Source: a bacterium | Lineage (GTDB): Bacteria > Bacillota_I > Bacilli_A > RF39 > UBA660 | NCBI GenBank assembly: GCA_030525085.1 | Contig: JAUNFK010000008.1 | Location: 1-39,791 of the forward strand | Direction: 5' to 3' | DNA: 39,791 bases | In this document: positions 13,504 to 21,129 of the stretch, in pieces | How the letters are laid out: the number at the start of each line of letters is the position of its first letter | Numbering within the stretch: the first letter of the stretch is position 1 | Position numbers and translations under genes: made by a program | The notes under the pieces: model-generated | Told to the model about the DNA's origin: nothing | Seen by the model: the letters and a program-made list of their open reading frames with translations, nothing else | Database searches by the model: none

Positions 13504-14145
13504 ATGAAAAATAAAAAAAGACTTTACACGATAATAATTATAATATGCATAATTATTGACATGTTGATTTTAGGAATAATTCTACCAGCTTCAAGGCCAA
13601 CTATTATGAAACCAGTTCTATATTTATATCCAGAAGTAGAAACCAATGTTGAAGTAAAATTTGCTAAGCAAGAACTATTAACAACAACTTATCCAAAATT
13701 TAATAGTTCTTGGAACGTAAAAGTTAAGCCTAATGGGGACATGTATGATGAAAGTGGTAGATACTACTATGCATTATACTGGGAAGCAAAAGGAGAAAAA
13801 CTAAATAACTTCGAAGAAGGCTTTTATGTTGAAAAAGAAAACGCCATCACATTTCTAGAAGAAAAATTAAATATTTTAGGTCTAAATGAAAGAGAAAGCA
13901 ATGAATTTATTATGTACTGGCTACCAATACTTGAAGGAAATGAAAAATCTTTAGTATACTTCGAAACCACAGAAAGTTTAGAAAATAAAAATAAATTAAT
14001 TATTAGTCCTAAACCAGATAGTCTACTTAGAATAAACATCCATGTAAAAAAAGTAAAAACAAAAACTTCGATAAAAGAACAAACATTACCACACTTTGAA
14101 AGAAAAGGATTTACCGCAATCGAATGGGGAGGAATAAAATACTAA
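13504..14145 (+). CDS. Anchored extracytoplasmic protein of unknown function (KPVLYLYPE family)
   Basis: 213 aa. N-terminal membrane helix (about 8-27), then MKPVLYLYPEVETNVEVKF, SSWNVKVKPNG, YYYALYWEA, LGLNERESNEFIMYWLP and a C-terminal FTAIEWGG. I know this block pattern from uncharacterised proteins in anaerobic Bacillota; no function is assigned. It sits 2 nt after the Cys-rich membrane protein, so the two may act together at the surface. It ends with its own terminator. Confidence 0.7.
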   Translation: MKNKKRLYTIIIIICIIIDMLILGIILPASRPTIMKPVLYLYPEVETNVEVKFAKQELLTTTYPKFNSSWNVKVKPNGDMYDESGRYYYALYWEAKGEKLNNFEEGFYVEKENAITFLEEKLNILGLNERESNEFIMYWLPILEGNEKSLVYFETTESLENKNKLIISPKPDSLLRINIHVKKVKTKTSIKEQTLPHFERKGFTAIEWGGIKY

Positions 14146-14153
14146 TAAATGTA

Positions 14154-14187
14154 GCACTTAATTTTAAAAGTTAAGTGCTTTTATTTT
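14154..14187 (+). terminator. Terminator after the YLYPE gene
   Basis: GCACTTAA / TTAAGTGC (14154-14161, 14171-14178), then TTTTATTTT. Confidence 0.85.
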
Positions 14188-14198
14188 GCCATTAACTC

Positions 14199-14227
14199 TT
14201 GTCTAAGACTAACTTTTATAATATAAT
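14199..14227 (+). promoter_or_regulatory. Promoter of the PfkB-like/Smr/obg cluster
   Basis: TTGTCT (14199-14204), 17 nt, TATAAT (14222-14227), overlapping another TATAAT at 14217. Same doubled -10 as at 13221-13231. Confidence 0.6.
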
Positions 14228-14251
14228 TAATACAGAATATGAGGGATAAAT

Positions 14252-15220
14252 ATGAAAATTTTAGTTATTGGAAAACCAACATACAATATTATCTTAACTC
14301 AAGATAAATATCTTGTAGAAGGAAGTAAAAATGTTTTAAAAGAAAAATATGAAATGATGGGTGGAGCAACAGTTTATGCAGCAACACTTCTAGCAAAGTG
14401 GGGAATGGATGTAACATATACTGGAGTTCTTGGCGCTGATCCTAATGGTCAAAAAATCAAAACCGATTTAGAAAACGCAAGAGTAAATACCAAGTACATT
14501 GAGCTAAACTACGAAAATAAAACAAGCATAGACTATATTTTAATTAATAAAGCAAATGGTAGTAGTACTCAAATGATTACGGAAATGCCTGTTAACCTTG
14601 CAAAATATAAATACGATTTCATCCCAGACTATATTATTATGGACGGAACAGACCCACAAGGAAGTCTAGCTGCCTTAAATAATTTCCCACACGCAAAATT
14701 TATCTTACTAGCAAACAAAGTTGATCAAGAATTATACAATATAAGTAAAAGATGTACATACGTAGTAGCTAACTCATCATTTGCTAAAGCTCTAACTAAA
14801 ATGGACTTAGAACTAAATAAATCAAAAGCATTAGTAAACTTCTTCCAAAAAATCAAAGACTTAAATAAAGCAGAATACGTTGTAACTTTAAAAGACAAAG
14901 GAGTTCTATACACTAAAGAAAGAGAAGTAAAAATGCTACCGGCAACTAAAACTAATGTTGTTGACGATACTAATGCTGGTGCAGTATTCTTTGGTGCATA
15001 CTGTTATGGTCTAATTAACGGTCTAGATAAAGATATCACTATGAAGATTGCTACAACATCAGCTGCTCTAAGCATGCAAAAATATGGTATCGAATCAATT
15101 CCAAAACTAGAAGACGTATGTAATGTTCTAAATATTAAAATAACAAGTCAAAATGAGAAAGAAGAACCAAACAATGCACAAAGCGAAGAAACAGACATAC
15201 CAAAAGAAAACGTGGAGTGA
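14252..15220 (+). CDS. PfkB/ribokinase-family protein lacking the catalytic Asp
   Basis: 322 aa. The N-terminal PfkB fold has MMGGATVYAATLLAKWG and TYTGVLGADPNGQKI (substrate side), and the C-terminal nucleotide side has VVTLKDKGVLYT. The second signature, normally DTTGAGDAFFGAY, reads DDTNAGAVFFGAY, so the catalytic-base Asp is Ala244 and the anion-hole Gly is altered. Active members need that Asp to deprotonate the substrate hydroxyl. The residues after about 295 form a charged tail. This may be an inactive sugar- or nucleoside-binding relative. Its 3' end overlaps the Smr gene, and obg follows. SD GAGGGA. Confidence 0.8.
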   Translation: MKILVIGKPTYNIILTQDKYLVEGSKNVLKEKYEMMGGATVYAATLLAKWGMDVTYTGVLGADPNGQKIKTDLENARVNTKYIELNYENKTSIDYILINKANGSSTQMITEMPVNLAKYKYDFIPDYIIMDGTDPQGSLAALNNFPHAKFILLANKVDQELYNISKRCTYVVANSSFAKALTKMDLELNKSKALVNFFQKIKDLNKAEYVVTLKDKGVLYTKEREVKMLPATKTNVVDDTNAGAVFFGAYCYGLINGLDKDITMKIATTSAALSMQKYGIESIPKLEDVCNVLNIKITSQNEKEEPNNAQSEETDIPKENVE

Positions 15221-15467
15221 TCCATTTATAAATATCCTTCCATCAATCGACTTACACGGATACTCTAGAGACCTTATCTATACTCCAGTAGATGATTTTA
15301 TAAACGATAACATAAAACTGGGAAAGAAAAAAATCGTAATAGTTCATGGAATTGGTGAAGGCATTTTAAAAGAAGAATTAAGGCTTCTTTTTAAAAAGGA
15401 TAAAAGAATAAAAACTATGTACACACCTGCATCAAATATTGGATGCACAATTATTGAACTATTTTAA
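15174..15467 (+). CDS. Small Smr-domain protein
   Basis: 97 aa from ATG 15174 (an earlier in-frame ATG at 15153 is possible; neither has a strong SD). Almost all of it is an Smr domain: IDLHGYSRDLIYTPVDDFI, KIVIVHGIGEGILKEEL and a final GCTIIELF. The LDLHG and HGxGxG motifs are those of the C-terminal Smr domain of MutS2 and stand-alone Smr proteins, which nick DNA or cleave RNA. Here it is free-standing, with no MutS part upstream. It overlaps the end of the PfkB-like gene in another frame and lies 38 nt before obg. Confidence 0.82.
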   Translation: MHKAKKQTYQKKTWSDPFINILPSIDLHGYSRDLIYTPVDDFINDNIKLGKKKIVIVHGIGEGILKEELRLLFKKDKRIKTMYTPASNIGCTIIELF

Positions 15468-15505
15468 GACTTATGCTAAAATACTAACGAACTGGAGGCA
15501 AAAAT

Positions 15506-16768
15506 ATGTTTGTAGATGAAGTAAGCGTAAAACTAATCGCAGGCAAAGGTGGAGACGGATGTACTGCTTTTAGAAGAGAAAAATATATTGCAATGGGTGG
15601 ACCCAATGGTGGAAATGGTGGCAAAGGTGCAGATATCATCTTTGTAGCTGACGAATCATTAAGAACTTTAATTGATTTAAAAATGCAAAAAATAATTAAA
15701 GGAAGCAAAGGAAACAATGGAAAAGGTAGCGACCGTAACGGAGCAAACGCCGAAAACGTCTACATCAAAGTGCCTGAAGGAACAGTAATCTCTAACAAAG
15801 AAACCGGAGAAATTATCTGTGACCTTGTTAAAAACGGACAAGAATGTATTGTCGCTCACGGTGGTCGTGGAGGAAGAGGAAACAAATCATTTGCAACCCA
15901 CGATAATCCAGCTCCAAAAATGAGTGAACTAGGAGCTCCAGGAGAAGAAATAGAAATTAAATGTGAATTAAAAATGCTTGCCGATGTTGGATTAGTAGGT
16001 TTCCCAAGCGTAGGTAAAAGTACAATCCTAAGTGTTATAAGCAATGCAACACCAAAAATAGCAGCATATCATTTTACAACATTAAGCCCTAACTTAGGAG
16101 TAGTAAGAGTATATGATGACACATTTGTAATGGCAGACCTTCCTGGACTTATTGAAGGCGCAAGTGAAGGCTTAGGCTTAGGATTTAAATTTCTAAGACA
16201 CACCTCAAGATGCAAAGTAATAGCACATGTACTAGATATGAGTAATGAAAGCACACGTAACCCAATTGAAGATTACGAAATTATTAAAAACGAACTAAAA
16301 AAATATAATGAAAAAATGCTTAACAAACCTAGCATTATTATCGCAAATAAAATGGACGCATCTGGTGCCGAAGAAAACTTAAAGGCTCTTAAAGAAAAAT
16401 ACCCAAATGAAACAATTATTCCAATAAGTGCTGCAACTAACCAAGGCTTAAATGAACTAATGATAAAACTAAATGAGATAATCAAAAATGTTCCTAAAGA
16501 AGAAGAAACTACGGAAGAAACATTTAAATCATATACATATGAAGAAGAAAAACCATTTGAGATAAATAAAGAAAATGGTATCTGGGTAGTCAAAGGAAAA
16601 AAAGTAGAAGAACTATTCCAAATGACTCGCTTCACAGAAGAAGAAAGCGTTCTAAGATTTGCCAGAATTTTAAAAAAGATGGGCGTTGAAGACAAACTAG
16701 AATCACTTGGTGCTCAAAGAGGCGACGAAGTAAAAATAATGGACTATATATTTAATTTTAAGGAGTAA
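15506..16768 (+). CDS. obg: Ribosome-assembly GTPase Obg (CgtA)
   Basis: 420 aa, full three-domain Obg. Glycine-rich N-terminal fold (about 1-158: KGGDGCTAFRREK, GGNGGKGADI, GGRGGRGN). The G domain has G1 GFPSVGKST, G3 DLPGLIEGA and G4 NKMD. A C-terminal OCT domain (about 340-420) is present, as in Bacilli. Obg binds the 50S subunit late in assembly and links growth to stress and sporulation signals. Strong SD TGGAGG (15492-15497). In B. subtilis obg follows rpmA and spo0B; here it has moved. Confidence 0.96.
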   Translation: MFVDEVSVKLIAGKGGDGCTAFRREKYIAMGGPNGGNGGKGADIIFVADESLRTLIDLKMQKIIKGSKGNNGKGSDRNGANAENVYIKVPEGTVISNKETGEIICDLVKNGQECIVAHGGRGGRGNKSFATHDNPAPKMSELGAPGEEIEIKCELKMLADVGLVGFPSVGKSTILSVISNATPKIAAYHFTTLSPNLGVVRVYDDTFVMADLPGLIEGASEGLGLGFKFLRHTSRCKVIAHVLDMSNESTRNPIEDYEIIKNELKKYNEKMLNKPSIIIANKMDASGAEENLKALKEKYPNETIIPISAATNQGLNELMIKLNEIIKNVPKEEETTEETFKSYTYEEEKPFEINKENGIWVVKGKKVEELFQMTRFTEEESVLRFARILKKMGVEDKLESLGAQRGDEVKIMDYIFNFKE

Positions 16769-16771
16769 AAC

Positions 16772-17092
16772 ATGAACAAAGAAAAAATACTAGGAATCAT
16801 AACAATCATCATTTTTGGCGTATTTATATATGCACTATTTTTCATAACGCCAGAATTTAAAGTTACCCTAAACGAAAATAACGGCAGTGACGCTATAGAG
16901 GTACTAGTTGTAAAAAGAGGCGACACAGTAACAAAACCAAAAGATCCATCAAAAGAAGGATACACATTTAAATACTGGTCATACAAAGGTGAAGAATTTA
17001 ATTTTGATACTAAAATAACCAAAAACATCACTTTAGATGCAAACTATGATGAAATAGAAGTTCCAACAACTACAAAGAAGAAAAAAAGATAA
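16772..17092 (+). CDS. Membrane-anchored protein with an InlB B-repeat-like module
   Basis: 106 aa. N-terminal helix (about 6-25), then one InlB B-repeat (Listeria-Bacteroides repeat): EFKVTLNENNGSDAIEVLVVKRGDTV, PSKEGYTFKYWSY and ITLDANYDE, ending in a Thr/Lys tail. Such beta-grasp modules are usually secreted or surface-exposed. No LPXTG or NPxTN sorting motif is visible. It follows obg by 3 nt with its own SD (AAGGAG), so it is likely co-transcribed. Confidence 0.75.
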   Translation: MNKEKILGIITIIIFGVFIYALFFITPEFKVTLNENNGSDAIEVLVVKRGDTVTKPKDPSKEGYTFKYWSYKGEEFNFDTKITKNITLDANYDEIEVPTTTKKKKR

Positions 17093-17105
17093 TTCTTCTT
17101 TTTTT
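17074..17105 (+). terminator. Terminator overlapping the end of the B-repeat gene
   Basis: AAAGAAGAA (17074-17082) / TTCTTCTTT (17093-17101), then Ts. The Lys-rich C-terminal codons form the 5' arm, and the T-run merges into TTGACA (17104-17109) ahead of sirA. Confidence 0.7.
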
Positions 17106-17151
17106 GACAAAATTTTTAAAACCATACTGTTACACTAAACATGGTGATTAA

Positions 17152-17586
17152 ATGAGAACATTTTATATATTTAAAGTAAATAGTGATTACAGTAAACTAA
17201 CAAGAAATATTCCAAGCAATCTATTTTCAGCATACCTAAACATTAAGCTAAGCACACAAAACAATTTAGAATACTTATATAACGAATACTTTTCTTTTAC
17301 AGATAGTATCAAAAAGAAAGACATTTCATCATTTATATATTCAAAACTAAACAAAGAAGATGGGTACTCGTTATATGGCAACACACACATGTACAATAAC
17401 TACTACACAGACGAAATAAGTAAGCTCACTGTAAAAAGTAGCTTTATGATTTTAAAAAGTAATAAAGTAAACAGTACATTCCTAACCATTCTAGCTCACA
17501 TACCAAATATCTTCATAATAGACTTTGACAACAAAGACTACTTTTGGCTTTCTAACTTCAATAATTTAAGGCTTGTCTACGAATAA
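17152..17586 (+). CDS. sirA: SirA-like inhibitor of replication initiation
   Basis: 144 aa, close to B. subtilis SirA (148 aa). The N-terminus MRTFYIFKV resembles the HYYTYLI start of SirA. The C-terminal block KSSFMILKSNK ... IFIIDFDNKDYFWL matches the FLAMDFNSKRYGWL region. The gene is followed directly by yneF, as in B. subtilis (sirA = yneE). SirA binds DnaA domain I and blocks new rounds of replication once sporulation starts. Start ATG 17152 has GGTGATT upstream. TTTGACAA at 17103-17110 is one mismatch from an inverted 0A box, but it also serves as a -35, so this is weak. The family is divergent; synteny supports the call. Confidence 0.7.
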   Translation: MRTFYIFKVNSDYSKLTRNIPSNLFSAYLNIKLSTQNNLEYLYNEYFSFTDSIKKKDISSFIYSKLNKEDGYSLYGNTHMYNNYYTDEISKLTVKSSFMILKSNKVNSTFLTILAHIPNIFIIDFDNKDYFWLSNFNNLRLVYE

Positions 17587-17602
17587 CATTTTATAGTATA
17601 AT
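17573..17602 (+). promoter_or_regulatory. Promoter of yneF-yceD-rpmF
   Basis: TTGTCT (17573-17578), 18 nt, TATAAT (17597-17602). It lies partly inside the 3' end of sirA. Confidence 0.6.
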
Positions 17603-17621
17603 ACACCTAGGAGTGATGAAT

Positions 17622-17831
17622 ATGTGGCATGATATATTAATGGTATTTATTGGCATAATCATTGGAGCAATTGCTGGATTCTTTTTATGTAGACACTTTA
17701 TGATGAACTATTTCAAGAAAAATCCACCAATCAATGAGAAGATGATTGAAACTCTAATGAGTGGAATGGGAAGAAAACCAAGCCAAAAACAAGTAAAACA
17801 ACTAATGCAACAAATGAATAGGTTAAAGTAA
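17622..17831 (+). CDS. yneF: YneF family (UPF0154) membrane protein
   Basis: 69 aa. N-terminal membrane helix (about 5-25: VFIGIIIGAIAGFFLCRHF), then KNPPINEKMIETLMSGMGRKPSQKQ and a basic tail, the conserved UPF0154 pattern. Function unknown. Start chosen as ATG 17622, 8 nt after AGGAG (17609-17613); GTG 17613 and ATG 17616 sit on top of the SD. It lies next to sirA as in B. subtilis. Confidence 0.9.
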   Translation: MWHDILMVFIGIIIGAIAGFFLCRHFMMNYFKKNPPINEKMIETLMSGMGRKPSQKQVKQLMQQMNRLK

Positions 17832-17832
17832 T

Positions 17833-18237
17833 ATGAAAATAGATTTAAGAAAATTATACTCTTTATCATCAGTAGATGTTGATGGAACTATTACATTTCC
17901 TGAAGAAAAACTTAAAAGTGCTGGCATAATTAGACTAGAAGATATTAAAGTAACTGGTAAAGCAATAATAAATTATGAAGATGAAATTGAATTAAATCTA
18001 GACCTATCAGGTAAAATGTATTTACCATGTGCGATAAGCTTAGAAGAAGTAGAAGTACCATTTGCAACTAAAATTGAAGAAATAATCGGTGAAAATAATA
18101 TAAATGGTAACTTTTATCTTGATTTATCTGACATTTTATGGGAAAATATTGTATTGGAAATTCCGATTAAAGTTGTTAAAGAGGGAGTTCATTTAGAAAC
18201 CTCTAGTGGTAAAGGCTGGAGCGTAGAAGAAAACTAA
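17833..18237 (+). CDS. yceD: YceD/DUF177 family protein (23S rRNA accumulation)
   Basis: 134 aa. Contains the DUF177 core: GKAIINYEDEIELNLDLSGKMYLPCAISLEEVEVPF, an acidic stretch, and DLSDILWENIVLEIPIKVV. Family members, almost always upstream of rpmF, are needed for normal 23S rRNA levels in some bacteria and plants. Here rpmF follows after 25 nt. It begins 1 nt after yneF with only a weak SD, so translation is probably coupled. Confidence 0.88.
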   Translation: MKIDLRKLYSLSSVDVDGTITFPEEKLKSAGIIRLEDIKVTGKAIINYEDEIELNLDLSGKMYLPCAISLEEVEVPFATKIEEIIGENNINGNFYLDLSDILWENIVLEIPIKVVKEGVHLETSSGKGWSVEEN

Positions 18238-18262
18238 CAAAGTATGGAAGGAGTGACTAACT

Positions 18263-18448
18263 ATGGCAGTTCCATTTAGAAGAACAAGTAAAACTAAAAA
18301 AAGAATGCGTCGTACTCACCTTAAAAAGGTAGCAGCAGGATTCATTAATTGTCCAAACTGTGGAGAACCAATTAAACCTCATCGTGCATGTACTAAATGT
18401 GGTTTCTACAAAGGCAAAGACGTACTAAATAAAACAGAAGAAAACTAA
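18263..18448 (+). CDS. rpmF: 50S ribosomal protein L32 (zinc-binding form)
   Basis: 61 aa. Begins [19 protein letters not shown] as in bL32. The CPNC ... CTKC pair forms a zinc ribbon, so this is the C+ paralogue type. SD GGAAGGAG. Confidence 0.97.
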   Translation: MAVPFRRTSKTKKRMRRTHLKKVAAGFINCPNCGEPIKPHRACTKCGFYKGKDVLNKTEEN

Positions 18449-18468
18449 GAGCCACTAAGGCTTTTTTT
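18449..18468 (+). terminator. Short terminator after rpmF
   Basis: AGCC-ACTAA-GGCT followed by seven Ts. The stem is only 4 bp, so moderately certain. Confidence 0.55.
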
Positions 18469-18491
18469 CGTTTAAAAATGAAACATTTATA

Positions 18492-18520
18492 TTGCAGATA
18501 AAAAAATATAATGTTATAAT
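18492..18520 (+). promoter_or_regulatory. Promoter of rpsU-yqeY
   Basis: TTGCAG (18492-18497), 17 nt, TATAAT (18515-18520); the AAAGGAGGGA SD starts about 15 nt later. Confidence 0.8.
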
Positions 18521-18548
18521 ACTTATAGTTTTGAAAGGAGGGATTATA

Positions 18549-18740
18549 ATGACTAAGGTAGAAGTTAGAAATGGCAATGTTGACAATGCACTAAAAAGAT
18601 TTAAAATCAAAGTTGCCCGTAGCGGAGTCCCTTCTGAACTTAAAAAGCATAAATGCTACGAAAAACCAGGAGTTCGTAGAAGAAATGAATTAAAAGAAAT
18701 GATTAAGAACTCTCGTAAAAAGAATCGTAATAGAGACTAA
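18549..18740 (+). CDS. rpsU: 30S ribosomal protein S21
   Basis: 63 aa. MTKVEVRNGNVDNALKRFK, then KVARSGVPSELKKHKCYEKP and the basic RRRNELKEMIKNSRKKNR tail: complete bS21. Start set at ATG 18549, placed 6 nt after a full AAAGGAGGGA. An upstream in-frame ATG at 18492 lies in the -35 box and is rejected. Confidence 0.97.
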   Translation: MTKVEVRNGNVDNALKRFKIKVARSGVPSELKKHKCYEKPGVRRRNELKEMIKNSRKKNRNRD

Positions 18741-18751
18741 GGAGAATAGCA

Positions 18752-19192
18752 ATGTTTGAAAAAGTTAATAATGATTTAGTAGCAGCTATGAAAAGTGGAG
18801 ATAAGTTTACTTTATCAGTTCTTAGAATGTTAAAAAGTGCTTTAATCTATGAACAAACAAATGGTGAAAAGCACGAATTATCTGATGATGATGTTTTATC
18901 AGTAATTAAAAAACAAGTTAAAACACGTAAAACATCAATGGAAGAATATTTAAGTTATGACCGTAAAGACTTAGCTGATAATCTTCAAAAAGAAATTGAT
19001 ATATTAAGTAAGTATCTTCCAGAAGAATTAAGCGATGAAAAATTAACTAAAATAATAGATGAAATAATTACTGAACTTAAACCAGACGGAATGAAAGGTA
19101 TGGGTATGGTAATTAAAGCAGTATCTGCAAAATGTGGAGCAGCTGCTGATATGAAAAAAGTTAGTTCAATCGTCAAAGAAAAACTATCATAA
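18752..19192 (+). CDS. yqeY: GatB/YqeY domain protein
   Basis: 146 aa, full-length YqeY: FEKVNNDLVAAMKSGDKFTLSVLRMLKSAL, EYLSYDRKDLADNLQKEIDILSKYLPEELSDEKL and GMKGMGMVIKAVSAKCGAAADMKKVSSIVKEKL. The family is homologous to the tRNA-recognition tail of GatB; its cellular role is unclear. It follows rpsU by 11 nt, the classical rpsU-yqeY pair. Confidence 0.95.
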   Translation: MFEKVNNDLVAAMKSGDKFTLSVLRMLKSALIYEQTNGEKHELSDDDVLSVIKKQVKTRKTSMEEYLSYDRKDLADNLQKEIDILSKYLPEELSDEKLTKIIDEIITELKPDGMKGMGMVIKAVSAKCGAAADMKKVSSIVKEKLS

Positions 19193-19214
19193 TCACGAGT
19201 AATCGTGATTTTTT
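19191..19214 (+). terminator. Terminator of rpsU-yqeY
   Basis: AATCACGA / TCGTGATT (19191-19198, 19203-19210), GTAA loop, then Ts. It overlaps the yqeY stop codon. Confidence 0.85.
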
Positions 19215-19238
19215 ATGTCAAAAACGCAAAACATCGGC

Positions 19239-19267
19239 TGGACACAGGTACGAGTCTGTTATATACT
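19239..19267 (+). promoter_or_regulatory. Promoter of the SipW/TasA-type surface protein gene
   Basis: TGGACA (19239-19244), 17 nt, TATACT (19262-19267). Confidence 0.5.
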
Positions 19268-19292
19268 TAATATAGAAAGATAGTGAGTATAT

Positions 19293-20828
19293 ATGAATCA
19301 GAAAGTTGATATCAATAATAAAGAACGAAAAGTTATTATTTGGACAATGATAATTTCGTTAATTTGTGTTATAGGAGTATCTTATGCATTTTTTACTGCA
19401 GGCATGACATCAGAAACAACAACTACTGTTAAAGCAGACGCAGGAACAATGAAAATTAACTATTCTGGTGGAAATAGTATTAATTTATCAGGAATATATC
19501 CAAGAGATGAAGTTTGGGCTACAAAAGAAATAACCGTAACTGGTAATAATACAACGGAAGCCGGAATGCACTACAAACTTACTTTAGTAATTGATAATAA
19601 CACATTTTCTACATCGGATCCTTTACAATATGAATTAGTAAGTACCAATGTTAGTAATAATGGTGAAACAATCCCTGCAGTATCTAAAACAGATATTACG
19701 GGCACTTCTATTGAATTAGGCAGTGGACACTTTGTAAAAGCAAATAATGCAAGACACACATACCAATTAAAAATATATTACCCAAATAAGTCAACAAGCC
19801 AAAATAATAATCAAGGAGCAACATTTAGTGCTCACGTTGAAATATCAAATCTTAAAGTCACAGAATTTGCTAGCGCAATACTTTTAAATAATACAGTCGC
19901 ACAACCAGCAACCGTTCCAGGAAAAGAAATAGTTGCAGATAATGAAGCAATATTAGCGAGCACAGAAGATGATTACGGCACGAGTTATTACTTTAGAGGA
20001 GCAGTTAAGAATAATTATGTACAGTTTGCAAATAAATGCTGGCGAATAGTTAGAATAAATGGTGATGGGACAATAAAACTTATTTTACATAACAATAATA
20101 CAACTAATGTAGCAAATCCATGCTCCTCATCAAATAATAGTGATACAGCATCATACGTTGGTACTTCAATATACAATTATGGTGTCGATAATGCATATAT
20201 TGGCTTTATGTATGGTACCACTGGTTCTTCTGATTATGAAAGTACTCATGCAAATATTAATAAAAGCACAATATTCACAGGTTTAGAGGCATGGTATAAT
20301 AGCAATCTTGCTTCGTTTGATAAAAAGATAGCAAATACTGTGTGGTGTAATGATAAAAATAATATAACTGACACAACATACGATCCGATGAGCATAAGCC
20401 CAACAGGCCTTGGGTATGGAACAAATAATACATATTATGCGGCTTTAAAAAGATTATTTGGAACAAATATATCTGATGCGACTGGTCCTAGCTTGAAATG
20501 TAATGGAGAACTTAGCCGCATAACAAGTAAAGTTGGATTATTAACTGCGGATGAAGCTGCTTTTGCAGGATATGCGGTTAATCAAAGCAATCAAAACATT
20601 TATTTATATGAAAATGCAACTACTGGAAATTGGTGGACATTAACTCCTGGCGTTTTTGCCATTGTGGGAGATGATTATGTTATTTACTTATGTGTTATTT
20701 CTGGCGGTAGCTATAACGCCACATTTGCTACTCTTGATGAATATGTTAGACCTTCTATAAGTTTAACATCACATGTTGCCATATCATCAGGAACTGGCAC
20801 ATCAGAAAATCCATATGTAATTCAGTGA
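19293..20828 (+). CDS. Large secreted/surface protein with SipW-TasA-type N-terminus
   Basis: 511 aa. The N-terminal segment (residues 13-38) ends in GVSYAFFTAG, the SipW/TasA/camelysin-type signal. A beta-rich domain of about 170 residues resembles TasA/CalY (VKADAGTMKINYSGG ... YPRDEVWATKEITVTGNN). The C-terminal domain (about 225-511) has YYFRGAVKNNYVQFANKCWRIV, GWW-like NWWTLTPG and a final EYVRPSISLTSHVAI plus GTSENPYVI, a module I recognise from surface-protein families of uncultured Bacillota. Likely exported and perhaps part of a fibre or coat. No SipW peptidase gene lies nearby. The SD is weak (GTGAG). Base use is slightly less AT-rich than its neighbours. Confidence 0.75.
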   Translation: MNQKVDINNKERKVIIWTMIISLICVIGVSYAFFTAGMTSETTTTVKADAGTMKINYSGGNSINLSGIYPRDEVWATKEITVTGNNTTEAGMHYKLTLVIDNNTFSTSDPLQYELVSTNVSNNGETIPAVSKTDITGTSIELGSGHFVKANNARHTYQLKIYYPNKSTSQNNNQGATFSAHVEISNLKVTEFASAILLNNTVAQPATVPGKEIVADNEAILASTEDDYGTSYYFRGAVKNNYVQFANKCWRIVRINGDGTIKLILHNNNTTNVANPCSSSNNSDTASYVGTSIYNYGVDNAYIGFMYGTTGSSDYESTHANINKSTIFTGLEAWYNSNLASFDKKIANTVWCNDKNNITDTTYDPMSISPTGLGYGTNNTYYAALKRLFGTNISDATGPSLKCNGELSRITSKVGLLTADEAAFAGYAVNQSNQNIYLYENATTGNWWTLTPGVFAIVGDDYVIYLCVISGGSYNATFATLDEYVRPSISLTSHVAISSGTGTSENPYVIQ

Positions 20829-20851
20829 TAGGTTAAATCCTATCTTTTTTT
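20827..20851 (+). terminator. Terminator of the surface protein gene
   Basis: GATAGG / CCTATC (20827-20832, 20839-20844), then seven Ts. It overlaps the TGA stop. Confidence 0.85.
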
Positions 20852-20880
20852 GTCTATTAAAAGTTAAATTCTCATATAAT
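20851..20880 (+). promoter_or_regulatory. Candidate SigE-type promoter of the yqfC cluster
   Basis: GTCTATT-like -35 (20852-20857), about 14-15 nt, then CATATAAT (20873-20880), close to the SigE -10 CATACAnT. A SigA reading (TTGTCT 20850-20855 with TATAAT 20875-20880) has a 19-nt spacer. B. subtilis yqfCD is in the SigE regulon. Confidence 0.4.
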
Positions 20881-20895
20881 TAATTGGTGAATAAT

Positions 20896-21129
20896 ATGCT
20901 AAATGTGATAGATAATGCTTTAAGAGATAAAAACTATTATATATGCCTTTATGATAATTACATCTATATTTATAATTATGAAGTAATTATTTCATTTGGC
21001 AAAAACTCTATTACTTTAAAGCTTTCAGATAAAAAAGTTTCTATTAATGGTACAGATTTAAAAATAAAAAAATTAATGACTAAAGAGTTACTTATTGAAG
21101 GAGATATTAAAAGTGTCAAATATGAATAA
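20896..21129 (+). CDS. yqfC: Sporulation protein YqfC
   Basis: 77 aa from ATG 20896 (GGTGA 6 nt upstream). YqfC-family pattern: NYEVIISFGKNSITLKLSDKKVSINGTDLKIKKLMTKELLIEGDI. YqfC is a small SigE-regulon protein of unknown biochemical role, nearly always followed by yqfD, as here. It overlaps the yqfD start by 17 nt. Confidence 0.85.
   Translation: MLNVIDNALRDKNYYICLYDNYIYIYNYEVIISFGKNSITLKLSDKKVSINGTDLKIKKLMTKELLIEGDIKSVKYE

Noticed and set aside
18492-18548. N-terminal extension of S21 from ATG 18492
   Set aside because: That ATG overlaps the -35 box of the promoter and lacks an SD; ATG 18549 has a full SD.
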